Notes: generated by a model not told the origin, from the letters alone. Shown: positions 8,822 through 18,096, counted from the stretch's first letter. The stretch: 64,000 nt of DNA from Candidatus Halobonum tyrrellensis G22 (GCF_000495475.1 NZ_ASGZ01000057.1:17230-81229), one strand, 5' to 3'. A program made the numbers and translations.

Positions 8822-10975
8822 ATGGAGTTCACGTCGGTTCCGGGCGTGGGCGAGAAGACGGCCGCCGCGCTCGCCGACCTCGACGGGGCCGAGGCGGCGC
8901 TCCGGGACGGGGACGTCGCTCGGCTCGCGCGGGCGGAGGGGCTCTCGGAGGGGCGAGCCGCCGCCATCGCCCGCGGCGCGATCCGCCGCCGCCACGACGA
9001 CCCCGGGGGGTGGGCTGCGACCGACCGCGCGCAGGAACTCGCCGCCGACGCGCTCGGCCTGCTCCAGGAGCGGACGGTCACCGACTACGCGGCCAAGCGG
9101 CTGGAAACGCTGTACCCCAGCCCCACCCGCTCGCGGATCGAGGAGGTGCGCGAGTGGGCCGCCCGGGCGGTCGAGCGCGACCCCGACGAGGCCGTCCTCG
9201 CGGCGCTCGGCGGCGTCGAACCGCTGACGGAGCCGCGGGGGCTGCGGGTCCGCGAGCGGGCGGTCGCCACCGCCGACGCCGAGCGGTACGCCGAGGCGGA
9301 AGCGGCCTTCCCGGAACTGTCGGTCGAGGTGGTCGAGGACCGCCGCGGGCTGGCGGAGCTCGCGCGGTCGTACTCCACCGTGGTCGCGCTCGACGAGGCG
9401 TTCGCCGGCGTCGACGTCGACGGCGACGTGCGGGTGCTCCCCGACGCCGAGGAGCACCCCGAGGAGGTGGTGCCCGAGCGGCTGCTCGCCTTCTTCGCGA
9501 CGAACCGCGACCGCCTCCACGCCGCGGCGGACACCCACGAGGCCGCCGGACTCGACCCCGCCTGCGACCTCGACGTCCTGCGGGACGCGCTCGCGCGCGT
9601 GACCGACGACGGCGGCGTGGTCGGCGACGGCGAACTCGACCGGCTGTCGACGGCGGTCGACGACCTCGACGCGGCGGCGTCGACCGCGGCGTCGGTCGCC
9701 AACGACCGCCTGCGGGACGCCATCGGCGAGCGGAACGTCACCATCGAGGGTCGCGACTTCCTCTCGCTGGTCGAACAGGGGGCGCGCGTCGACTCGCTGC
9801 TCTCGCGGGAGCTCTCCGACGAGTACGACGAGGCCATCGGCGACGCGCGCACGCACATGGCCGACGCGCTCGACCTCGCGGAGGGGGAGGCGGAGTTCAC
9901 CGAGCGGGTGTTCGCGGGCGAACCCACGTTCCCCGTCGAGTACAACGACGAACCCCTCTCGCGGCTGCGGACCGAACTCAAGGCCGCCCGCGACCGCCGG
10001 GCCGCGAAGCTCAAGTCCGACCTCGCGGCCGACCTGGGGGCGCTCCGCGGCGACGTCGACGAGTTGGTGCGCGAGGCGCTCGAACTCGACGTGGAGCTCG
10101 CCGTCGCTCGGTTCGCCGACGACTTCGACTGCGTCGTCCCCGAGTTCGTCGAGAGCGAGGCCGCTACCACGGCTTCGGAGCGTGCGGACGCGCCGGCGGC
10201 CGCCGAACCCGGCGTGGCGACCGAGAGTGACGGACGGGGTCGCGGGGGGTTCCGGATCGAGGGCGGGCGGTCGCCGCTGCTCGACGTGCCGTTCGAGGAG
10301 GTGGACCCGGTCGACTACGAGGTGTCGGGGGTGACGCTGCTGTCGGGCGTCAACTCCGGCGGGAAGACGTCGACGCTCGACCTCGTCGGGCTGGTCGTCA
10401 CGCTCGCGCACATGGGGTTGCCCGTCCCGGCCGAGTCGCTCCGGCTGCGGCGCGTCTCGGAGCTCCACTACTACGCCAAGTCGCAGGGGACGCTCGACGC
10501 GGGCGCGTTCGAGTCGACGCTGCGGGACTTCGGCGACCTGGTCGACGGCGCGGCGGGGCGGCTCGTCCTCGTCGACGAACTCGAATCGATCACCGAGCCG
10601 GGGGCGTCCGCGAAGATCATCGCCGGGATTCTGGAGGCGCTCGACGACCAGGGGGCGACCGCGGTGTTCGTCTCCCACCTCGCCCGACAGATCCGCGAGG
10701 CGGCGGCGTTCGACGTGGCGGTCGACGGCATCGAGGCGGTCGGGCTGGAGGACGGCGAACTGGTGGTGAACCGCTCGCCGCGGAAGGGCCACCTCGCGCG
10801 GTCGACGCCGGAACTCATCGTGGAGAAGTTGGCGCGGGAGGCGCGCGACGGCGAGGACCGGGCCGACCCGGCCTGCTCCGGCGATTCGGCGGGCGCGAGC
10901 GACCCCGGGGCGGGCGAGGCGGGCGAGTCGCCCGGCCGGGCGGGGTTCTACGACCGACTGTTGGGGAAGTTCTAG
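8822..10975 (+). CDS. MutS-family ATPase with N-terminal helix-hairpin-helix (MutS-related DNA repair protein)
   Basis: A 717-residue protein. Residues 1-60 (FTSVPGVGEKTAAALADLDG) are a helix-hairpin-helix DNA-binding region. A long helical middle resembles the MutS lever/clamp. Residues about 495-660 are the ATPase, with Walker A SGVNSGGKTST, Walker B RLVLVDELES and the downstream signature ATAVFVSHLARQI. The mismatch-recognition domain I of MutS1 and the C-terminal Smr nuclease of MutS2 are absent, so it belongs with the archaeal MutS-like proteins whose role (recombination, branched DNA) is poorly known. The C terminus has an acidic linker and a short FYDRLLGKF end. It stands just upstream of orc1, transcribed in the same direction with 144 bases between. 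Confidence 0.85.
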   Translation: MEFTSVPGVGEKTAAALADLDGAEAALRDGDVARLARAEGLSEGRAAAIARGAIRRRHDDPGGWAATDRAQELAADALGLLQERTVTDYAAKRLETLYPSPTRSRIEEVREWAARAVERDPDEAVLAALGGVEPLTEPRGLRVRERAVATADAERYAEAEAAFPELSVEVVEDRRGLAELARSYSTVVALDEAFAGVDVDGDVRVLPDAEEHPEEVVPERLLAFFATNRDRLHAAADTHEAAGLDPACDLDVLRDALARVTDDGGVVGDGELDRLSTAVDDLDAAASTAASVANDRLRDAIGERNVTIEGRDFLSLVEQGARVDSLLSRELSDEYDEAIGDARTHMADALDLAEGEAEFTERVFAGEPTFPVEYNDEPLSRLRTELKAARDRRAAKLKSDLAADLGALRGDVDELVREALELDVELAVARFADDFDCVVPEFVESEAATTASERADAPAAAEPGVATESDGRGRGGFRIEGGRSPLLDVPFEEVDPVDYEVSGVTLLSGVNSGGKTSTLDLVGLVVTLAHMGLPVPAESLRLRRVSELHYYAKSQGTLDAGAFESTLRDFGDLVDGAAGRLVLVDELESITEPGASAKIIAGILEALDDQGATAVFVSHLARQIREAAAFDVAVDGIEAVGLEDGELVVNRSPRKGHLARSTPELIVEKLAREARDGEDRADPACSGDSAGASDPGAGEAGESPGRAGFYDRLLGKF

Positions 10976-11004
10976 CCGGGCCGACCCGGGATCGACCGGT
11001 GCGA

Positions 11005-11064
11005 AACTGAAACTGGTACTCGAAGAGACCCGCCGAAGGGGCGGCGATACGACCACTTTCAGTT
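11005..11064. promoter_or_regulatory. 13-bp inverted repeat in the orc1/cdc6 promoter region
   Basis: The left arm aactgaaactggt (11005-11017) and right arm accactttcagtt (11052-11064) are inverted copies matching at 12 of 13 positions, separated by 34 bases. They lie 56-115 bases upstream of the orc1 start. Orc1/Cdc6 proteins bind inverted origin-recognition boxes next to their own genes, so this could be an origin element or an autoregulatory site. The usual ORB G-run is not evident. Confidence 0.45.
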
Positions 11065-11119
11065 CCGGTGCGCTGTCGGGGAATCGTTAAGTGTCCGGAC
11101 GCGACACCTCTCAGGTACG

Positions 11120-12244
11120 ATGCCCGGAGACGACGAGGGGATGTTGTCGTGGGACGAGTCGGTGTTCCGCGACGAACACGTCTTCGAGGTGGACTACGTC
11201 CCCGAGACGTTCCGTCACCGGGAGACCCAACTGGAGTCGCTGAAGTACGCGCTCCGGCCCGCCGCGCGGGGGTCGCGCCCGCTCAACACCGTGGTGCGCG
11301 GGCCGCCCGGCACCGGCAAGACCACGTCGGTCCAGAAACTGTTCTCGGAACTGCGCGCCCAGACGGACGTGCGGGCGGTCCACGTCAACTGTCAGGTGGA
11401 CTCGACGCGCTACGCGGTGTTCTCGCGGGTGTTCGAGGGGCTGTTCGACTACGAGCCGCCCTCGTCGGGCATCTCGTTCAAGAAACTGTTCGGCCAGATC
11501 GCCGACCGCCTGGTCGAACGGGACGACGTGCTCGTGGTCGCGCTCGACGACGTGAACTACCTCTTCTACGAGAACGAGGCGTCGGACACGCTCTACTCGC
11601 TGTTGCGCGCCCACGAGGCCCACCCGGGCGCGAAGATCGGCGTGATCTGCATCTCGTCGGACCTGGCGCTCGACGTGGTCGACGGTCTCGACTCGCGCGT
11701 CCAGTCGGTGTTCCGCCCGGAGGAGGTGTACTTCCCGGTGTACGACGTCGACGAGATCGTCGACATCCTCCGCGAGCGCGCCGACCGCGGCTTCCACGAC
11801 GGGGTGCTCGGCGCGCCCGAACTCGACCGGGTGGCCGACCTCACCGCGGAGTCGGGCGACCTCCGGGTCGGGATCGACCTGCTCCACCGCGCGGGGCTGA
11901 ACGCCGAGATGCGCGCGTCGAAGACGGTGTCCGTCGACGACGTCGAGTCGGCGTACGACAAGTCGAAGTACGTCCACCTCTCGCGGAGCCTCCGGGGGCT
12001 CTCGGACTCCGAGCGCGCGCTCGTGGCCGTCATCGCCGACAACGACGGCGAGCAGGCGGGCGCGGTGTACGAGGCGTTCCACGAGCGCACCGACCTGGGC
12101 TACACGCGCTACTCGGAGATCGTCAACAAACTCGACCAACTCGGCATCATCGAGACGGAGTACGCCGAGGTGGACGGGAGGGGACGCTCGCGGTCGCTCA
12201 CGCTGGCGTACGACGCCGACGCCGTGGTCGACCGGCTGGAGTAG
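11120..12244 (+). CDS. orc1: Orc1/Cdc6-type DNA replication initiator
   Basis: AAA+ replication initiator of 374 residues that binds origin repeats and loads the MCM helicase. Walker A is GPPGTGKTT near residue 61. The Walker B position reads VVALDDVNYL, with Asp-Asp instead of the commoner Asp-Glu. Sensor 2 is GDLRVGIDLL near 250. A C-terminal winged helix (SDSERALVAVIADND to the end) binds DNA. Haloarchaea carry many orc paralogues, each often tied to its own origin or to none, so whether this one is active is not decided by sequence. The upstream region has an inverted repeat at 11005-11064. A weak TATA-like gttaag at about 11086 suits a leaderless start. Confidence 0.93.
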   Translation: MPGDDEGMLSWDESVFRDEHVFEVDYVPETFRHRETQLESLKYALRPAARGSRPLNTVVRGPPGTGKTTSVQKLFSELRAQTDVRAVHVNCQVDSTRYAVFSRVFEGLFDYEPPSSGISFKKLFGQIADRLVERDDVLVVALDDVNYLFYENEASDTLYSLLRAHEAHPGAKIGVICISSDLALDVVDGLDSRVQSVFRPEEVYFPVYDVDEIVDILRERADRGFHDGVLGAPELDRVADLTAESGDLRVGIDLLHRAGLNAEMRASKTVSVDDVESAYDKSKYVHLSRSLRGLSDSERALVAVIADNDGEQAGAVYEAFHERTDLGYTRYSEIVNKLDQLGIIETEYAEVDGRGRSRSLTLAYDADAVVDRLE

Positions 12245-12282
12245 GCCGCCCGTTCGGCCGCTCCGCAGCCGTGTTCCGACGC

Positions 12283-12486
12283 TCACTCCTCGGCGGCGTA
12301 GTCGTGCCCGACCACGAGCGCCGTGACGTTGCCGACGACGAGTGCGGCGACCAGCGGCAGGTCGGCCGGCGCCAGCGGACCGACCGCCACCACGAGCAGA
12401 TTCGCCGGCGCCATCGCGACGGCGAGCCGGAAGGCGACCCCCCGCACCGCGCCGAGGAGGGGCGGTGCGGCGGTGGCGGAGGACAT
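12283..12486 (-). CDS. Small hypothetical membrane protein
   Basis: A 67-residue protein that I do not recognise. Two hydrophobic segments are visible, residues 15-37 (VAFRLAVAMAPANLLVVAVG) and 43-60 (LPLVAALVVGNVTALVVG), joined by a short loop and ending in an acidic tail, DYAAEE. It lies between orc1 and tyrS on the opposite strand and converges on orc1 with a 38-base gap. The hydrophobic pattern supports a real gene, but the short length and high GC leave doubt. Confidence 0.5.
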   Translation of the reverse strand: MSSATAAPPLLGAVRGVAFRLAVAMAPANLLVVAVGPLAPADLPLVAALVVGNVTALVVGHDYAAEE

Positions 12487-12677
12487 GGGTGCCCGAACCG
12501 ACGTTGCGGGGCGGATTAGTACGAACCCGATAAACGACGAGGTGAGCCGGCTCGTCGGGCGCTACTCGCTCGCGTCCGCGGCCGGCCGTCCCGCCGGCGT
12601 GGGGCGCCCCGGGTCGTCCGTCGGGCGCCGTCACACACATCCGAAAGACGTAATCGGCGCACGGCGGATCTCCGAGT

Positions 12678-13715
12678 ATGAGTACGGACGCCTACGAGCG
12701 GCTCACCCGGAACGTCTCCGAGGTGGTCACCGAGGAGGAGGTACGCGCGCTGGCCGACGACCCCGAGGGCAAGCGGGTGTACGTCGGGTACGAGCCGTCG
12801 GGCGTCCTCCACATCGGGCACATGCTGACGGCGAACAAGCTGATCGACCTCCAGGAGTTGGGCTTCGAGGTGGTCGTCCTGCTCGCCGACGTTCACGCCT
12901 ACCTCAACGACAAGGGGACGTTCGCGGAGATCCGCGACACCGCCGAGCGGATGCGCGAGCAGTTCGTCGCGTACGGGCTCTCCGAGGACCGCACCGAGTT
13001 CGTCCTCGGCTCGGAGTTCGAACTCGACGAGCCGTACGCCCTCGACCTCCACGAACTCGAACTGTCGACCACGCTCAACCGCGCCCAGCGCGCGATGGCC
13101 GAGATCCAGGGCGGCGACACCGCGAAGGTGAGCCACGTGGTCTACCCGCTGATGCAGGCGCTCGACATCGTCTACCTCGATCTGGACCTCGCGGTCGGCG
13201 GGACCGACCAGCGGAAGGTCCACATGCTCCACCGCGAAGTCGTTTCCGGCATCGACGACGGCGAGAGCGACCACCGCTACGAGGCGCGGCCGTGTCTCCA
13301 CACGCCGATCATCGCCGACCTCACGACCGGCGTGGGGAAGATGTCGTCGTCGTCCGGCGTCTCGCTGTCGATGGAGGACTCCACGGAGGCCATCGAGGAG
13401 AAGGTGAACGCGGCGTTCTGTCCGCCGACGCGCGACCCCGACCCCGACGGCGAGGGGAACGACCGCGAGAACCCCGTCTTGGAGATATTCCGCTACCACG
13501 TGTTCCCGCGGTTCGAGACCGTCGTGGTCGAACGCCCCGAGGAGTACGGCGGCGACCTGAAGTACGACGACTACGAGGCGCTCGCCGGCGACCTCGAGTC
13601 CGGCGAACTCCACCCCGCCGACGCGAAGGGCGCGCTCGCGGAGTACCTCGACGAGTTGATCGCGCCCGGCCGCGAGGTGCTCCGGGCGGCCGGAACCGAC
13701 GCCGGCGACGAGTGA
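12678..13715 (+). CDS. tyrS: Tyrosyl-tRNA synthetase
   Basis: Class I aminoacyl-tRNA synthetase charging tRNA-Tyr; 345 residues, the usual archaeal/eukaryotic compact length. The HIGH motif is in GVLHIGHMLT near residue 45, and KMSSS is in VGKMSSSSGV near 220. The tyrosine pocket region QRAMAEIQGGD and the GGTDQRKVHM segment are present. The archaeal type lacks the bacterial C-terminal S4-like domain, as here. ATG start. It is monocistronic by context: the upstream 190 bases hold no gene and the downstream neighbour is on the other strand. Confidence 0.96.
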   Translation: MSTDAYERLTRNVSEVVTEEEVRALADDPEGKRVYVGYEPSGVLHIGHMLTANKLIDLQELGFEVVVLLADVHAYLNDKGTFAEIRDTAERMREQFVAYGLSEDRTEFVLGSEFELDEPYALDLHELELSTTLNRAQRAMAEIQGGDTAKVSHVVYPLMQALDIVYLDLDLAVGGTDQRKVHMLHREVVSGIDDGESDHRYEARPCLHTPIIADLTTGVGKMSSSSGVSLSMEDSTEAIEEKVNAAFCPPTRDPDPDGEGNDRENPVLEIFRYHVFPRFETVVVERPEEYGGDLKYDDYEALAGDLESGELHPADAKGALAEYLDELIAPGREVLRAAGTDAGDE

Positions 13716-13790
13716 CGGAAACTGCGGGACCGAGCGCTCACCGCCGGGCGGCGCGGCCCCGCGCCCGCGTCGACCGGGACCGCGACCCGG

Positions 13791-13970
13791 TCACGCGAAG
13801 CCGAACTGCTGCATCAGGTTGCTCGCGAACCCCTTGACCACCAGCCCGAGTCCGATCAGCATCAGCGCCATCCCGCCGGCGACTATCAGCGAGTCGACGG
13901 CGATGACCACCAGTCCCGCCAGCAGCAGGACGAGACCGCCCACGCCGGCCGTTCCGAGTCTCTCGAACAT
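13791..13970 (-). CDS. Small two-helix membrane protein, haloarchaeal conserved type
   Basis: A 59-residue protein starting [13 protein letters not shown], with two glycine-rich hydrophobic helices (residues 8-27 and 28-46) and a short amphipathic end ([11 protein letters not shown]). I recognise the pattern as one of the small conserved haloarchaeal membrane proteins of unknown function. The frame is open much farther upstream, but there it is arginine-rich shadow coding, so the ATG adjacent to the hydrophobic block is taken. It is divergent from eif1A with 144 bases between starts. Confidence 0.65.
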   Translation of the reverse strand: MFERLGTAGVGGLVLLLAGLVVIAVDSLIVAGGMALMLIGLGLVVKGFASNLMQQFGFA

Positions 13971-14114
13971 ACTCGGCGGTACCCCCGACGCGTGAAAACG
14001 CCGGCGGTCGGGCGGCGGGCGTGCGGCGGTCGGGCGGCGGGCGCGCGGAGCGTGGGACGGACGACGGGGGCGGCATGCGCTGACTTTACATCGGACGCGT
14101 CGAACCCGGCGGGT

Positions 14115-14402
14115 ATGGGCGACGACGACTCCCGGACGACCGAACTCCGGATGCCCGACGACGACGAGGTGTTCGCCGAGGTGACGGAGATGCTCGGGGC
14201 GAACCGCGTCGAGGTCCGGTGTGCCGACGGCGCCGAGCGGACCGCGCGCATCCCCGGCCGGATGCAGAAGCGCGTCTGGATCCGCGAGGGCGACGTGGTG
14301 CTCGTCGAGCCGTGGGACTGGCAAGACGAGAAGGGCGACATCACCTGCCGCTACGAGCAGAGCGAGGCGGAACAGCTCCGCGACGCAGGCCACCTCCGGT
14401 GA
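14115..14402 (+). CDS. eif1A: Translation initiation factor aIF1A
   Basis: A 95-residue S1/OB-fold factor that binds the ribosomal A site during initiation. Diagnostic stretches are [26 protein letters not shown] and [18 protein letters not shown], all standard for archaeal and eukaryotic IF1A. The ATG before [10 protein letters not shown] gives the family length. Open frame upstream of it is arginine-rich non-coding sequence. The RIO1 kinase gene follows on the same strand 141 bases later, a neighbour pairing common in archaea. Confidence 0.95.
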   Translation: MGDDDSRTTELRMPDDDEVFAEVTEMLGANRVEVRCADGAERTARIPGRMQKRVWIREGDVVLVEPWDWQDEKGDITCRYEQSEAEQLRDAGHLR

Positions 14403-14543
14403 GCCGCGGGGCGACGCCGAGCGACGGCCGTCCGGGCCGCGAGCGCCGGTCGCCGTGAGCGGGGGCGCTCGCCGTGGAGTCGGGAGCGCGACCCGCGGCC
14501 GGACTGGCGAGGCTTTTCATGGCCGGGGGTCGAAGGTGCGACG

Positions 14544-15491
14544 ATGAGCGGCGAACGCGGCGAGTTCGGCCTGACCGACCCCGAGGAGTCGGACGTCCCC
14601 GGCGACGAGTGGGAGGAACTGGACGTCTCGGACGACGAGGCCGACCGCATCGCCCGCCGCCAGGACCACGCGTTCAACCAGTTCCGCGAGCGGATCAAGA
14701 ACACCGAGCAGTTCAAAGTCGAGGCGGCGGTGTTCGACGACGCGACGCTCGCTGCGCTGTACAAACTCGTCCAGGACGGCCACATCGCCGCGTTCGGCGG
14801 ACCAGTCTCGACGGGGAAGGAGGCGAACGTCTACGAGGCGCTCGGCGACGACGACCACGAACTCGCGGTGAAGGTGTACCGGATCAACACCTCGAACTTC
14901 CGGCAGATGCGCGACTACCTCGAGGGCGACCCCCGGTTCGAGGGGATCGGCGGCGACAAGAAGGCGGTCGTGCTCGCGTGGGTCCGCAAGGAGTTCGCCA
15001 CCCTCCGGCGGGCGAAGCGGGCGGGCGTGCGCGTCCCCGAACCGATCGCGGTCCAGCGGAACGTGCTCGTGATGGACCTCGTCGGCCACGCCGACGACCG
15101 CGCGCGCCGGCTGGCCGAGGTGACCGTCGAGAACCCCGAGACGGCGTACGAGGTGGTCCGCGAGTACATGCGTCGGCTCTACTCGGCGGGGCTGATCCAC
15201 GGCGACCTCTCGGAGTACAACCTGATCATCCACGAGGGCGAACTGTTCGTCATCGACCTCGGGCAGGCGATCACCGTCCACCACCCGAACGCCGACGACT
15301 TCCTCGACCGCGACTGCCGGAACGTCGCCTCGTTCTTCTCCCGGCAGGGGCTGGACGTGACCGGCGACGACCTCCACGAGTACGTTACCCGCCCGGAGCC
15401 GGAGCCGTCCGCGGACGCCGAGTCGGTCGAGGCGGAGTCGACCCACTCGGCGGGGTCGACGACCGGGACGGACGCGACGGGCGAGGAGTAG
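14544..15491 (+). CDS. rio1: RIO1-type serine/threonine protein kinase
   Basis: Atypical kinase/ATPase of small-subunit ribosome maturation. The 315-residue protein has an acidic N-terminal tail (residues 1-45), then the RIO core: nucleotide loop GGPVSTGKEANVYEA near residue 90, lysine in ELAVKVYRI, catalytic loop LIHGDLSEYN near 218 and metal-binding loop FVIDLGQAI near 235. The C-terminal 45 residues are acidic and disordered. It follows eif1A. The Dim2-like KH protein that often completes this cluster lies instead at about 52 kb. A TATA-like gcttttcat lies about 28 bases before the ATG. Confidence 0.95.
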   Translation: MSGERGEFGLTDPEESDVPGDEWEELDVSDDEADRIARRQDHAFNQFRERIKNTEQFKVEAAVFDDATLAALYKLVQDGHIAAFGGPVSTGKEANVYEALGDDDHELAVKVYRINTSNFRQMRDYLEGDPRFEGIGGDKKAVVLAWVRKEFATLRRAKRAGVRVPEPIAVQRNVLVMDLVGHADDRARRLAEVTVENPETAYEVVREYMRRLYSAGLIHGDLSEYNLIIHEGELFVIDLGQAITVHHPNADDFLDRDCRNVASFFSRQGLDVTGDDLHEYVTRPEPEPSADAESVEAESTHSAGSTTGTDATGEE

Positions 15492-15536
15492 CGGGGCGTC
15501 GCGGCGGCCTGCGGCCGGCGGTCCGTCTCCCCGGCC

Positions 15537-16709
15537 TCACTCCGCCGCCCCGGACCCGAACCCCGTCCGCTCGGCGTCCGCGAGCGCCCGGTCGGCCGCC
15601 GCCTCGATGGAGAACTCCCGTACCACGTCGCCGTCGCGCACCAGCGGTTCGAGCAACGCCTCCGCGCCGTCGGGTCCGTCCCGGTCGCGGAGGCCGACCG
15701 CGTGGCCGCCGTCGGCGGTGCGGTACACCTCCTTCGCGCCCGAGAGCTTCCCGCGTTTCGCACAGGGTTCGCCCTCGACTTCGACGATGTCGAGCGCGAA
15801 GTCGACCGGGTCGGCGTTCGAGACGTAGCCGCCGACGCCGAAGCCGTCGGCCACGTCGCGCAACGCGCGGAGCTCCGCGGGGCCCAGCCCGCCGGAGACG
15901 AACACGTCGACGCCGTCCATCTCCCGGGCGTCGAGTTCCCACTCGACTTCCCGGAGGATGTGCCGGAAGTCGCCGCGGCGCGAGGCGGTGGTGTCGAGTC
16001 TGACGCCGTCGAGGTCGTCGCCGAGCGTCTCGACCGCCCGCACGACCTCGTCCTTCTCGTCGGAGTAGGTGTCACACAGCGCGACCCGCGGGGTGTCGGC
16101 GGGCACCGCCTCGTCGAACGCGCGCCACGCCGCCTCCTGTTCGCCCCGGCCGAAGCAGATGACGAGCGCGTGCGGCATCGTCCCCGACGCCTCCCGGTCG
16201 AGGAGTTCGCCCGCCGCGACGTGCGAGAAGCCGTCGAACCCCGCCAGCAGCGCGCTCCGCTCGATCATCCCCGCGATACTCGGGTGGACGTGCCGGGCGC
16301 CGAACGACAGCAGGTCCGACTCGGGCGCCGCGCGGCGACAGTTCAGGGCGGCGGTCGCCACCCCCGACGCGTGCGAGAGGAAGCCCAGGAGGGAGGTTTC
16401 GAACCGGGCGAACGAGCGGTACGGTCCCTCGAGCCGCATCACCGGGCCGCCGTCGAACAGCGTCCCCTCGGGGAGCGCGTCGACCGTCACCGCGTCGTCG
16501 AGCCCCGCCAGCAGCGCCGCGGCGTCCTTCACGCCCGCGAGCAGTTCGAACTCGCCGGCGGGGAACTGGTCGGCGGTCACCTCGGCGACCACGGTCGGGT
16601 TCCGCTCGGCGTGCCGGAGCGTCTCCTCGGTCCGGAGGAAGTACGCGTCGGTCGCGGAGCCGTCGCGGATGGTCTCCGGCGGGACGATGTCGAACTCGGG
16701 GGCGGCCAT
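15537..16709 (-). CDS. Nicotinate phosphoribosyltransferase
   Basis: Converts nicotinate and PRPP to nicotinate mononucleotide in the Preiss-Handler NAD salvage route. Its 390 residues match the compact archaeal type. The N-terminal segment SATDAYFLRTEETL, the central LLSFGARHVHPSIAGMIERS (ring-forming His/Arg region), LCDTYSDEKDE near 215 and the phosphate-site DVFVSGGLGPAEL near 278 are family landmarks. A cluster of cysteines as in zinc-bearing NAPRTases is not evident. It would act after the nicotinamidase encoded at 33.9-34.4 kb (inference). ATG start; its start faces the 3' end of the next gene on the same strand, 114 bases away. Confidence 0.92.
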   Translation of the reverse strand: MAAPEFDIVPPETIRDGSATDAYFLRTEETLRHAERNPTVVAEVTADQFPAGEFELLAGVKDAAALLAGLDDAVTVDALPEGTLFDGGPVMRLEGPYRSFARFETSLLGFLSHASGVATAALNCRRAAPESDLLSFGARHVHPSIAGMIERSALLAGFDGFSHVAAGELLDREASGTMPHALVICFGRGEQEAAWRAFDEAVPADTPRVALCDTYSDEKDEVVRAVETLGDDLDGVRLDTTASRRGDFRHILREVEWELDAREMDGVDVFVSGGLGPAELRALRDVADGFGVGGYVSNADPVDFALDIVEVEGEPCAKRGKLSGAKEVYRTADGGHAVGLRDRDGPDGAEALLEPLVRDGDVVREFSIEAAADRALADAERTGFGSGAAE

Positions 16710-16823
16710 ACTACAGTCGGTTACCGGCCGGAGTGAAAAGTGGCGCGTCCCGCGGGCCGTCCCGGCGTGCGGGTCGGCAGGGGCGGTGACCGGAGCGACC
16801 GCCCCGGCGTCCGGGCCGGCGGG

Positions 16824-17603
16824 TCAGGGTTCGTGGACGTGCCCGCACTCGGGGCACTTGACCTCCTCGCCGCGGACCTCCGCGCTCGCCTCGCGCACGT
16901 CGCGCATCACCGTCGAGATGCGGTCCTCGGCGGCGAGTTCCTCCTCGACGGCGAGGTCCACACCCTCGACTTCCAGGAGGAACTTCGCCACCTCGGTCAC
17001 CTCGTACATCATGTCGTCGAGGTCCTCGGCGGTGAAGAAGCCGCACATCGCGCCGTAGAGGAACGTCGCGCCAGCCTTCCGCACCTTCTCCTCGAAGGAG
17101 GCGCGCGCCTGGTTCACGGCTTGGGGCGTGTACGTGTCGGTCATGAACGGCACCAGTCGGGGGAGGTTCTCGCCGATCTTGGTCATCTCGACGCCCGTCT
17201 CCGTCCGGAAGTCCGCACACAGCCGTGCGATGGCCCACTCCCGCGCGGTCACGTACGTCCGGTCGCGGAGGAACTCGTTGACCCGGTCGTACTCCGCGCG
17301 GTCCATCTTCTGGAACCGGTCGTACTTCCGGACGTCGCGGGGGACGTCCCCCGGCGCGTCCGCGCCCACGTCCGGTCCCGGGGGGGAGCCGTCGCTCGCC
17401 GCGTCCGCCCCCGACCGGTCGTCGGCCGCCTCGGCGTCCGCCCCGTCGCTCGGCTCCGCGGCCGCGCTCGCCCCCGTCGCCGTGGTCTCGTCTCCGTCCG
17501 CCCCCGCCGCGCCGGCGTCCGCCTCGCCGTCGGCGGGTGTCGCGTCGTCGGGGGTCTCGCCCGTCCGCTCCGTCGCGGGGTCGTCCCCGGCGTCGTCTGC
17601 CAT
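16824..17603 (-). CDS. DUF5806-type haloarchaeal conserved protein
   Basis: A 259-residue protein. Residues 1-95 are acidic low complexity. The conserved part (PRDVRKYDRFQKMDRAEYDR to the end) is mostly helical, with RTYVTAREWAIARLCADFRT and NLPRLVPFMTDTYTPQAV. It ends in a CPECGHVHEP half zinc-knuckle with only two cysteines. I associate it with a haloarchaeal family of unknown function. Start chosen at ATG before ADDAGDDPAT. The frame is open far beyond, right through the antisense of two genes into the pseudogene at 18.6-19.7 kb, which is a GC-rich artefact. Confidence 0.75.
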   Translation of the reverse strand: MADDAGDDPATERTGETPDDATPADGEADAGAAGADGDETTATGASAAAEPSDGADAEAADDRSGADAASDGSPPGPDVGADAPGDVPRDVRKYDRFQKMDRAEYDRVNEFLRDRTYVTAREWAIARLCADFRTETGVEMTKIGENLPRLVPFMTDTYTPQAVNQARASFEEKVRKAGATFLYGAMCGFFTAEDLDDMMYEVTEVAKFLLEVEGVDLAVEEELAAEDRISTVMRDVREASAEVRGEEVKCPECGHVHEP

Positions 17604-17727
17604 GGAGAGCCGTACCCGGCCCGCCCTCAAAAACCCGTTCCCGGGCGTCGGAGGCGGCCGCCCGGTCGCCGCGCCGGGGGCGGCGAGCGGCGGCACGCTT
17701 TTTGTCCGGCGCTTCCCACCGACCGGC

Positions 17728-18096
17728 ATGAAAATCCTGCTGGGGATCGGGGGGAGCGACGACTCGTTCACCGCGCTCGAAACCACGGTGGAGCGCGCGC
17801 GGACGGCCGGCGACGACCTCACGGTCGCGGTGGTGGACAACCCCAGCGCCGACCGGACGTACGACGACGTCGAGGCGCGCGTCCGGTCGGTCCTCGCCGA
17901 GGCGGACCTCGACGCCGACGTGCGCCGCGTCGAGGGCGACGCCGGTAGCCGACTGGTCGACATCGCGGAGTCGGAGGGGTTCGACCGGATCGCCCTCGGG
18001 GGCGGGCGGCGCAGCCCGATGGGGAAGATATCGCTCGGCCAGATAGCCCAGTTCGTCCTGCTCAACTCGCAGGTCTCGGTGACCCTCGTCAGATGA
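17728..18096 (+). CDS. Universal stress protein family (UspA-like), short form
   Basis: A 122-residue protein beginning MKILLGIGGSDDSF, the first strand and nucleotide loop of the Usp fold. The C-terminal LGGGRRSPMGKISLGQIAQF resembles the G-2x-G-9x-G-S/T phosphate loop of ATP-binding Usp proteins, followed by the last strand QVSVTLVR. It overlaps the downstream acetyltransferase by ATGA, so the two are translationally coupled. It is the first of three Usp genes within 3 kb; its exact role is unknown. Confidence 0.85.
   Translation: MKILLGIGGSDDSFTALETTVERARTAGDDLTVAVVDNPSADRTYDDVEARVRSVLAEADLDADVRRVEGDAGSRLVDIAESEGFDRIALGGGRRSPMGKISLGQIAQFVLLNSQVSVTLVR

Noticed and set aside
8795..11056. 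753-codon minus-strand frame opposite the MutS-like gene
   Set aside because: Antisense shadow; the plus strand has Walker A and B motifs.
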